Below, one piece after another: positions 15,756 to 21,796 of a DNA stretch of 58,042 nucleotides. This stretch comes from Lentisphaeria bacterium (GTDB taxonomy: Bacteria > Verrucomicrobiota > Lentisphaeria > Oligosphaerales > Oligosphaeraceae). Under the pieces are notes generated by a model. It ran no database searches and was not told the DNA's origin. It was given only the letters and a program-made list of their open reading frames with translations. Position 1 is the first letter of the stretch. Each line of letters begins with the position of its first letter. Location of the stretch: the NCBI GenBank assembly GCA_016288215.1, contig JAEEYQ010000034.1, positions 1 to 58,042 on the forward strand, given 5' to 3'. The translations under genes and the position numbers were made by a program.

Positions 15756-16718
15756 ATGAGAATCGCCTGTCCCTATTGCGGACAGCGGATGGAAGTGGGG
15801 GAACTTCCTCCGCTGAGCCAAACCGCCTGTCTTTCATGCCATAGGCAAGTCACTGTCCCCCAATGGTTTGGGAAATGGCTTCTGGAAGAGCGGCTGAAGG
15901 AGGAGGAGGGAGTCGAAATCTTTCGGGCTCTGGATCCCTCCCTTGACCGGGAGGCCTGCGTCATGCGGGTTTCGGCGGCGGCGTTTCCGCTGGAGGAGCG
16001 GGAGGCCTTTTTGGAGCGGGTTCGTCTTCAGGCTTCCATCGCCCATCCGGGCGTCAACTCCGTCTACGCCTGCGGCCACGAGGGGGAATGGACTTATGCG
16101 GTCACCCAATTCGTCGGAAGCGGCAAGGCGGTGCTTCAGCGGCGGTTGACTCCTGAAATGGCCATGGAACAGATGCGGCAGGCCGTCTCCATCCTGCGGG
16201 CGGCGGCCGCCGTTGGGTTGTATCACGGCGCATTGACCCCCAAAGTGTTGCAGGCGGATGCGGACGGACGTCTCCACATCGGCGGTTTTGGCGTGGCCGC
16301 CGCCCTTCGTCTGCCGCCGCCGTCTCTGGACTACTGCGCACCCGAATTTCGGCCTGGTCAGGAGCCGAATTTGGCAGGGGACATGTACAGTTTGGGCATC
16401 TGCTGGCAGACCCTCTATGGCAATCAGCCCGGGCTTCCGGAATCCCTTCGCCGTCTCTTCCATGACATGAGCGCAGAATCTCCAGCCGACCGACCGAATG
16501 GCTATCCTGTTTTGGCGGAAGCACTTGGAATGGAGCCAGCAGCAACGGAGCCAGAACCGTCGTCGGACAAAGGCTCCGATGGAAGCGCCGCCGCTGCATC
16601 GTCCCCGCGGACGCATTCCCTCTTGCCCATCGTCTTGGCCGTCAGTGGCATCGCCGTGCTGCTGCTTCTGTTTGCCATGATTCTATGGAACTTATGGGGC
16701 TTGCTGATTGGAAATTAG
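15756..16718 (+). CDS. Membrane-anchored pseudokinase with N-terminal zinc ribbon
   Basis: 320 residues. CPYC and CLSC (residues 5-8 and 27-30) form a zinc-ribbon-like unit. A kinase-like domain follows at about 40-240, then a Ser/Ala-rich linker and one membrane segment at about 290-313 (LLPIVLAVSGIAVLLLLFAM). Key catalytic residues are lost: the glycine-rich loop is degraded, VAIK reads CVMR, HRDLKP reads HGALTP, and DFG reads GGFG. YCAPEF and DMYSLGICW, equivalent to APE and DxxSLG, are retained. It is therefore probably a binding or signalling pseudokinase. It sits between rplT and ispG on the same strand. Partners are unknown. Confidence 0.75.
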   Translation: MRIACPYCGQRMEVGELPPLSQTACLSCHRQVTVPQWFGKWLLEERLKEEEGVEIFRALDPSLDREACVMRVSAAAFPLEEREAFLERVRLQASIAHPGVNSVYACGHEGEWTYAVTQFVGSGKAVLQRRLTPEMAMEQMRQAVSILRAAAAVGLYHGALTPKVLQADADGRLHIGGFGVAAALRLPPPSLDYCAPEFRPGQEPNLAGDMYSLGICWQTLYGNQPGLPESLRRLFHDMSAESPADRPNGYPVLAEALGMEPAATEPEPSSDKGSDGSAAAASSPRTHSLLPIVLAVSGIAVLLLLFAMILWNLWGLLIGN

Positions 16719-16770
16719 AAACTTCCGTTTATTCTGTGTGTTCTGTGGACTCTCTTGATTGGAAATGAAG

Positions 16771-17829
16771 ATGACTCGGAAAATAAGACTTGGCAATGTG
16801 GAAATCGGCGGCGGCGCCCCGGTCTCGATTCAATCCATGACGAACACGGACACGGGAGACGCCGCGGCGACGCTGAGCCAAATCCGCTCTCTGGCCGCCC
16901 TCGGCTGCCAAATCATCCGGTGCGCCATTCCAACGGCTTCCGTAATTCCCTCATTCCAAAGGATTTGTGAAGAAAGCCCGATTCCCGTGGTGGCGGACAT
17001 CCATTTCGACTCCCAACTGGCCATCAGGGCCATGGAGGCCGGCGCCCACGGCATCCGCGTCAATCCAGGCAACCTGCTCAACGAGGCGCGGGTGCGGGAA
17101 GTGGCCGCCTGCGCGGCGAAACGCGGCTGCTGCGTGCGCATCGGTGTCAACAGCGGCAGCCTGCCGGCGGAAATCCGTCAACGCCATGGCAACAGTCCGG
17201 AGGCCTTCACGCTGGCGGCGCAGCATTACATTGAGCTGTTTCAGCAGGCGGGCTGCGACCATCTCAAAGTCAGCCTGAAATCGTCGGATGTCCGCACCAC
17301 GGTGGAGACCTGCCGCCGTTTTGCGCAGGTTTCGGACATTCCGCAGCACATCGGCATCACGGAAGCCGGCCCGCGTTCCGTCGGCCTCATCAAATCGGCC
17401 GCCGGACTGGGGGCGCTGCTTTTGGACGGCATTGGAGACACCCTGCGGGTCAGTTTGACGGCGCCGCCGGAGGAGGAGGTGCTGGCCGCCCGCCGCATTT
17501 TGGAGGCCGTCGGCTTGCGTCAGGCGGAGCCTGAAATCATCGCTTGCCCCACCTGCGGACGCACGTCCATCGATTTATTCCGTGTCGTGGAGGAGGTGGA
17601 GCGCGGCATCGAGGCCCTAAAGGCGAAGGGCGTCCGCATCACCGTCCGCAAGGTGGCCATCATGGGCTGCGAGGTCAATGGGCCAGGGGAGGCGAAGGAC
17701 GCCGACGTGGGCATCGCGGGAAGCAAGGGCCGCGGTATTCTCTTCCGCCATGGCGTGAAGGTCAAAAGCCTGCCGTTCAATGAGTTGGTCCCCGCTCTGC
17801 TGGCGGAAATGACCAATAGGGAAAATTAG
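16771..17829 (+). CDS. ispG: 4-hydroxy-3-methylbut-2-enyl-diphosphate synthase
   Basis: About 352 residues. It makes HMBPP from MEcPP in the MEP isoprenoid pathway using a [4Fe-4S] cluster. The TIM-barrel half begins with VSIQSMTNTDTGDAAATLSQ and contains VVADIHFDSQLA, RVNPGN and LKVSLKSSDV. The C-terminal cluster domain has CPTCGRT and MGCEVNGPGEA, giving three Cys and the Glu ligand. Two ATGs compete, 16765 and 16771; the second has a GGA seven bases upstream and was chosen. The gene follows the pseudokinase by about 50 bp. Confidence 0.95.
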   Translation: MTRKIRLGNVEIGGGAPVSIQSMTNTDTGDAAATLSQIRSLAALGCQIIRCAIPTASVIPSFQRICEESPIPVVADIHFDSQLAIRAMEAGAHGIRVNPGNLLNEARVREVAACAAKRGCCVRIGVNSGSLPAEIRQRHGNSPEAFTLAAQHYIELFQQAGCDHLKVSLKSSDVRTTVETCRRFAQVSDIPQHIGITEAGPRSVGLIKSAAGLGALLLDGIGDTLRVSLTAPPEEEVLAARRILEAVGLRQAEPEIIACPTCGRTSIDLFRVVEEVERGIEALKAKGVRITVRKVAIMGCEVNGPGEAKDADVGIAGSKGRGILFRHGVKVKSLPFNELVPALLAEMTNREN

Positions 17830-17856
17830 AAATTAGGAATTAGAAATTAGGAATTA
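17824..17856. repeat. Heptanucleotide repeat, AATTAGR type, left arm
   Basis: AATTAGA and AATTAGG alternate with a period of seven, starting inside the ispG stop region. It is the reverse complement of the array at 17916-17950, so the pair could fold into a long imperfect hairpin between the converging ispG and 17955-19730 genes. Confidence 0.8.
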
Positions 17857-17888
17857 TTTCTAGAGTCTCTAGAATAGCTAGAACTGTT

Positions 17889-17913
17889 TAACCATCTCGT
17901 AATCAATGTGTTG
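17889..17913 (-). repeat. 25-bp palindromic repeat, degenerate copy
   Basis: Read on the minus strand: CAACACATTGA-N3-CGAGATGGTTA. It sits between the two arms of the AATTAGR heptamer pair. Confidence 0.4.
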
Positions 17914-17915
17914 AC

Positions 17916-17950
17916 AAATTCCTAATTCCTAATTTCTCATTCCTCATTCC
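17916..17950. repeat. Heptanucleotide repeat, AATTAGR type, right arm (inverted)
   Basis: CCTAATT and related heptamers in inverted orientation to 17824-17856. It ends a few bases before the stop of the minus-strand secreted protein. Possible bidirectional terminator, by position. Confidence 0.75.
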
Positions 17951-17954
17951 ACAT

Positions 17955-19730
17955 TCAGTCTCCGAGCCATTCGAAGACCATCTTCTCGCCGGGCTTCGCG
18001 GTGCCTTTGATGAACTCGAAGGCCTTGGGGTTGCCGTTGAGGATCATGCTTTCGTACAGCTCGACCTCGTCCAGATTGCTTGCGCGCAACGCCTCAAGAT
18101 CCGCCGCGAAGTCCCAGTCCTTCGGATGGAAGATCATTTCGCGGAAGATGCCCAGCTTGATGGGCTTGCCACCGGTGATTGACGTGGAGAAGAAGTGGGA
18201 GAAGTCCGTGCCTTGGTACCAGCCACCGCCGCCGCCGGACATGATGACGCCATCGATGGAGCCGTCGTCAAAATAGCGACGATAGAGCCAGGGGAGCTGG
18301 CCGTAGAGGGGGACGTATTTGGGATGGTCCGCCAGTTCGGGGGGCATGACGCCGGCCAGATAGAGGGGGCGCCCGCTGGTTTTCTTCTTGCAGTTCAGGA
18401 AGAAGTCGGCGACGCCTTCGCCGCGAATCTGGAACAGGGCGGCGATGTCCTCCTCTGTGTTGCGGAAGGGGCGGCCGTGGCGGGCGGCGAATTTGGCCAG
18501 CAGCTCCGCATTGAAGCCGAAACGCGGCATCTCGTTGTTGGACAAGGGGTGATGACTTCTTAGATTGAAGATGAACCCGTCAAAGGGGTATTCGGCCAGC
18601 TCGGCGAAGCGGGCGACCTTGTGCTCCATGGCCTTGGGCACGTTGAACTCCGCGATGCCCAGATGGTATTCGACGGGCACGGCTGGCATGGGGACGGCGC
18701 CCACCATGAAGCCTGCATGGCGGCCAACTCCGTCCCACGCGGCGGGACATTTGCTGATGGACTCCATGTCCAGCGGCGTCTCCTCCGGTTTGCCTTCACA
18801 CCAAGCCCAGGCGGTGGGCAGCGTATGTCCTTCCGTATCATAGACTTGATGCCGCCAGTCCTCATTGGAGAGAACCATGCTGAAGGTGGATCCGCCGTCC
18901 GTGCAGACCAATTTGACGTAGGGAGCGGAGATGGCCAGGCCGGAGAGGGTGATGCGGTGGTGGCCCTTGTATTCGTCCACGTTCAGGTTGAAGTCCATGG
19001 TGTAGGGGCGGAAGGTGGCGTTGTCGTCGCTGACCAGCAGCTTCAGATTGTCCTTTTTGAGTTTGACGGGGCCAGGGCGGTCATAGAGGTCCGGATTGAT
19101 GCAGACGATTTTGCCGACGGTCTTCTGGCGGGCCTCCGCCGTGATGGCGTCCGCCTGTTCGCGGGTGACTTCCGGCCGGGCCCAGGTGGCGATGCAGGCG
19201 TCGGGGTTGTCCAGATACCACGGATCGACCAGCGGCATGCCCCGGAGCCGCTCGTAGGCCTCCATGTATTTGGGATCACGTGGTTTCTCGAATCTGAAGG
19301 CCGCATCGTCGTAGAGGCTCTCCCACCCCCACACCTCCAGGCCGTATTTGTGGCCGAGGCGGATGGTCTCCGTGCAGATGTTGTAGTGGCGGTAGGTCTC
19401 CGTCAGCCGTTCGCCCGCCTTTTCCCAATGGCCCCAGTGGATGGCGCCGCCGTCGCCGTACTGCCCCGCCACTTTCGTTGGGTAATGGGTTCTGCCGCAG
19501 ATATTTACGCGAAGATAGATCTTCTTGATGCCGTTTTCCGAGAATTCGCGGATGACCTTCTCGTACTCCTCAAGGGGATAGTAGGGTTCCGTCCCCTTGT
19601 AGCAGAAGACGTAGTCCAGGTAGTCGATGGTGGTGCTGACGAGAAGGGGCGCCTTGCCCGCGTCCCGCGCCGATGCCATGCACGCCAGTCCCACGACGGC
19701 GGCGACGATGTGCTTCAGTTTGCATTTCAT
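17955..19730 (-). CDS. Secreted protein, probable TIM-barrel glycosidase-like, family not recognised
   Basis: 591 residues. The start MKCKLKHIVAAVVGLACMAS is a signal peptide with cleavage probably near ASA-RD. The body alternates strands and helices as in a (beta/alpha)8 barrel: LLVSTTIDYLDYVFCY, IKKIYLRVNICGRTHYP, KYGLEVWGWESLYDD, YPFDGFIFNLRSHHP and SIDGVIMSGGGGGWYQG. A possible inserted beta domain lies at about 220-320. It resembles secreted hydrolases of polysaccharide degraders, but I cannot name the family or catalytic pair. AAAGGA is spaced ten bases before the ATG, and a good promoter lies upstream. Confidence 0.65.
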   Translation of the reverse strand: MKCKLKHIVAAVVGLACMASARDAGKAPLLVSTTIDYLDYVFCYKGTEPYYPLEEYEKVIREFSENGIKKIYLRVNICGRTHYPTKVAGQYGDGGAIHWGHWEKAGERLTETYRHYNICTETIRLGHKYGLEVWGWESLYDDAAFRFEKPRDPKYMEAYERLRGMPLVDPWYLDNPDACIATWARPEVTREQADAITAEARQKTVGKIVCINPDLYDRPGPVKLKKDNLKLLVSDDNATFRPYTMDFNLNVDEYKGHHRITLSGLAISAPYVKLVCTDGGSTFSMVLSNEDWRHQVYDTEGHTLPTAWAWCEGKPEETPLDMESISKCPAAWDGVGRHAGFMVGAVPMPAVPVEYHLGIAEFNVPKAMEHKVARFAELAEYPFDGFIFNLRSHHPLSNNEMPRFGFNAELLAKFAARHGRPFRNTEEDIAALFQIRGEGVADFFLNCKKKTSGRPLYLAGVMPPELADHPKYVPLYGQLPWLYRRYFDDGSIDGVIMSGGGGGWYQGTDFSHFFSTSITGGKPIKLGIFREMIFHPKDWDFAADLEALRASNLDEVELYESMILNGNPKAFEFIKGTAKPGEKMVFEWLGD

Positions 19731-19779
19731 CTTATGGAGTCCTTTCTGTTCTATGTCTTGTCTATTATTAACCTAATGA

Positions 19780-19809
19780 AGTATAATTTGCCCCACCATT
19801 TTTTGTCAA
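19780..19809 (-). promoter_or_regulatory. Sigma-70-type promoter for the secreted protein, with flanking inverted repeat
   Basis: On the minus strand TTGACA (19809-19804) is separated by 18 bp from TATACT (19785-19780), about 50 bp before the ATG. AACCTAA at about 19770-19776 and TTAGGTT at about 19813-19819 form a 7-bp inverted repeat flanking the promoter, a possible operator pair. Confidence 0.55.
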
Positions 19810-19861
19810 GTCGTTAGGTTGAAAAAAGTCATGTTTTTTGCTTTTTTTATAGAAAAGTGGA

Positions 19862-19891
19862 ACGAGGGACTGGGGACGGGGGACGGGAGAG
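19862..19891. repeat. Heptamer array, GACGGGA type, left arm
   Basis: Degenerate units such as GAGGGACTGGGGACGGGGGA followed by CGGGAG. It is inverted relative to 19969-20010, separated by about 77 bp, so a long stem can form. Confidence 0.75.
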
Positions 19892-19968
19892 TATAAGAAA
19901 GCCGTTGCCATGGCAGTAATTATGACCATGATATTTGCTATAAGAAACGTTTTATCAGTAATTTGCAT

Positions 19969-20010
19969 GTCTCCCGTCTCCCGTCCCCCGTCTCCTGTCC
20001 CTTGTCCCCT
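19969..20010. repeat. Heptamer array, GACGGGA type, right arm (inverted)
   Basis: GTCTCCC/GTCCCCC heptamers, the reverse complement type of 19862-19891. Confidence 0.8.
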
Positions 20011-20071
20011 GAAAAGCGAAAAGCAAAGGGGCAAGCAAAATCAATCGAACAGGGATTATGGCCCTCATGAC

Positions 20072-20099
20072 TTGAAAAGTACGTCTAGGGAAGTATATT
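20072..20099 (+). promoter_or_regulatory. Promoter for the DUF3990/HTH pair
   Basis: TTGAAA at 20072-20077, 16-bp spacer, TATATT at 20094-20099, 45 bp before the start codon at 20144. Confidence 0.5.
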
Positions 20100-20143
20100 T
20101 GTTTTATAACTCTACAGAAGTACTTTTGCATTTGAAAGGAAAG

Positions 20144-20821
20144 ATGGAACCTGTCACGCTATACCACGGCTCACCCGAAATCGTGTCCTGCCCGGAATAC
20201 GGCAAAGGGAAGAGCTACAACGACTACGGACTTGGATTCTACTGCACGGAGGACATCGAGCTGGCCCGTGAATGGGCCTGCACCGAAGCGTCCGGCGGCT
20301 ATGTGAACCAGTATGTGCTGGACATGGGTTCGCTGCGACGGCTTCGCCTTGACGAGGCGCCGTACACCATCCTGCATTGGCTTGCCGTTCTGATGCACAA
20401 TCGGCGAATTCGCGTCTCGACTCCCGTGATGGCCCGTGGCATGGAATGGCTTGAGGCGAATTTCATGCCGCCTGTCAAAGAGGCTGATGTGGTGATCGGA
20501 CATCGCGCTGATGATTCCTATTTCTCTTTCGCAAGGGCTTTTGTGGCAAATGAAATCTCCCTTGCCCTGCTTTCCTACGCCATGAGATTGGGAGAGCTTG
20601 GACGGCAGACAGTCCTCAAAAGTCCAGCCGCTTTTCAGGCGCTTCGCTTCGTGTCCTATTCGCCCGTGGAGCGCCAAGTCTACTATCCGCGCCGAAAACG
20701 GCGGGATGAGGAGGCGCGGGCCGCATACCGCGCTGAGCTTGAACGCGAGGTGTCCACAGGCCTGTTCATGCTGGACATCATCCGAGAGGAGGTCAAACCC
20801 GATGACCCACGCCTACGCTGA
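20144..20821 (+). CDS. DUF3990-type ADP-ribosyltransferase-like protein, putative toxin
   Basis: 225 residues from ATG 20144, with GAAAGGA just upstream. The start VTLYHGSPEIV followed by DYGLGFYCTEDIELAREWA matches the DUF3990 family, whose H-G and F-Y-x-T elements suggest an ADP-ribosyltransferase fold. ADVVIGHRADDSYFSF is the family's central segment. In other genomes DUF3990 proteins sit next to small or HTH partners and are treated as toxins. Here the HTH gene overlaps by 20 bp. Target and activity are unknown. Confidence 0.75.
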   Translation: MEPVTLYHGSPEIVSCPEYGKGKSYNDYGLGFYCTEDIELAREWACTEASGGYVNQYVLDMGSLRRLRLDEAPYTILHWLAVLMHNRRIRVSTPVMARGMEWLEANFMPPVKEADVVIGHRADDSYFSFARAFVANEISLALLSYAMRLGELGRQTVLKSPAAFQALRFVSYSPVERQVYYPRRKRRDEEARAAYRAELEREVSTGLFMLDIIREEVKPDDPRLR

Positions 20822-21452
20822 CGATTATCTCAACGATGCCATGTGCAATTTGGGCGAGGCGTTTGACTATGCCCATGAATGCCAACGACTTGAACTTGAT
20901 GCCTTTTTGTCGCTTTTCATCGTGTCGGGCCTTGCGGAGCCCTTTGGAGCCGGCGTCCCGCGGGTTGTGTCTGGAATGTCAGGCACGGAGTTGGTGCTTG
21001 AGACCCTTCGCAGGGCGGGGCTTTCCGCCATCACTGCCGCGCCGCAAATCTGCTATGACTTTTCCTCCGCCTATTGGTGCGGCTGGATCATGGCGTTTGT
21101 CCAATGGCGGGAGGGATGGAGTTTTGCGCAAATCCATGCGCTGCTTCCCGTTGCGGAGCTGGAGGGGTTGTATCCCACACTCCATGAGGTGGGGGAGGAT
21201 TGCGCCGCCGATGCCATCGCGGAGATTCTCAAGGGGCGCAAGCCGGTCACCAACCTGCAGCGGCTGCGCAAATCCTGCCGCATGACCCAACGGAGGCTGA
21301 GCGAACGGTCAGGCGTCAATCTGCGAACGCTGCAGCAATACGAACTTGGCGCGAAGGACATCAACCGTGCGGCTGGAGAGACGCTGTTCTCGCTTAGCAG
21401 GACCCTTGGCTGCCGCATGGATGACTTGCTTGAACCGAAATTTGCGCCATAA
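20802..21452 (+). CDS. HTH (XRE-type) protein with novel N-terminal domain, putative antitoxin
   Basis: 216 residues from ATG 20802. GAGAGGAGGT lies ten bases upstream, inside the DUF3990 gene, so the two are translationally coupled. The last 65 residues are an XRE-type helix-turn-helix (LQRLRKSCRMTQRRLSERSG, then TLQQYELGAKDIN). The first 150 residues form a mostly helical domain with FLSLFIVSGLAEPFGAGVPR and WCGWIMAFVQWREGWSF. This order is the reverse of most antitoxins, which put DNA binding first. It likely represses the pair and neutralises the partner. Confidence 0.7.
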   Translation: MTHAYADDYLNDAMCNLGEAFDYAHECQRLELDAFLSLFIVSGLAEPFGAGVPRVVSGMSGTELVLETLRRAGLSAITAAPQICYDFSSAYWCGWIMAFVQWREGWSFAQIHALLPVAELEGLYPTLHEVGEDCAADAIAEILKGRKPVTNLQRLRKSCRMTQRRLSERSGVNLRTLQQYELGAKDINRAAGETLFSLSRTLGCRMDDLLEPKFAP

Positions 21453-21796
21453 TGCGTTAGTTGATTGATGCAATAAATGAAAGAAAATGCAAAAATGCCA
21501 AAATCGCAGAAATGGCCCTTTTAGGCCTCGTTTGGTATAAGAGGTATTAATATACAGGATTAACCCTAAAATGCGATAGAGGCCAACTGTGGGGCCCTGG
21601 CGGGCATTTTCCCTAAAAACAAGGTGCGTTTTTCACCCCTTCGGACACGATTTTTCGCCAATTTTGCCCTCTGTTTCAGCGGGAAAAGGGTATTCATTAT
21701 TTGAATTCAATAATATACAATTATTGCAAGTTTTGCCGCCGAATTATTGTGGAGGGAGCCACCGGAACATCGATGACGGTCCCTCCTGTCGCCATG
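21453..21796. other. 344-bp intergenic region holding dispersed element copy 1
   Basis: No gene. From about 21484 to 21735 it is related to the reverse complement of 52700-52960; see the repeat entry. It separates the HTH gene from the 3' end of the minus-strand secreted protein. Confidence 0.8.
21484..21735 (+). repeat. Dispersed intergenic element, copy 1 (candidate ncRNA)
   Basis: The core 21513-21576 aligns without gaps to the reverse complement of 52866-52929. It includes an identical 20-base stretch AAGAGGTATTAATATACAGG (21539-21558), TGGCCC-N-TTT-N-GGCC before it, and CCCTA-NN-ATGCGA after it. Weaker similarity extends on both sides (AAATGCAAAAATG upstream, TGGGGCC, TTTTCGCC and an ATTCA-to-TTGCA stretch downstream). 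It is not coding in either copy. The central AT block could be a -10, and the following GC-rich stretch can form hairpins. Confidence 0.7.

Larger units (their letters stand above)
19731..20143. other. 413-bp divergent intergenic region
   Basis: It holds the minus-strand promoter at 19780-19809, an inverted pair of GACGGGA-type heptamer arrays (19862-19891 and 19969-20010), and a plus-strand promoter at 20072-20099. An open frame across the repeats from 19910 is in frame with the next gene but encodes repeat-derived sequence, so I do not count it. Confidence 0.7.

Noticed and set aside
19910..20143. N-terminal extension of the DUF3990 protein
   Set aside because: The in-frame extension is translated from the heptamer array; ATG 20144 has its own ribosome-binding site and begins at the domain.
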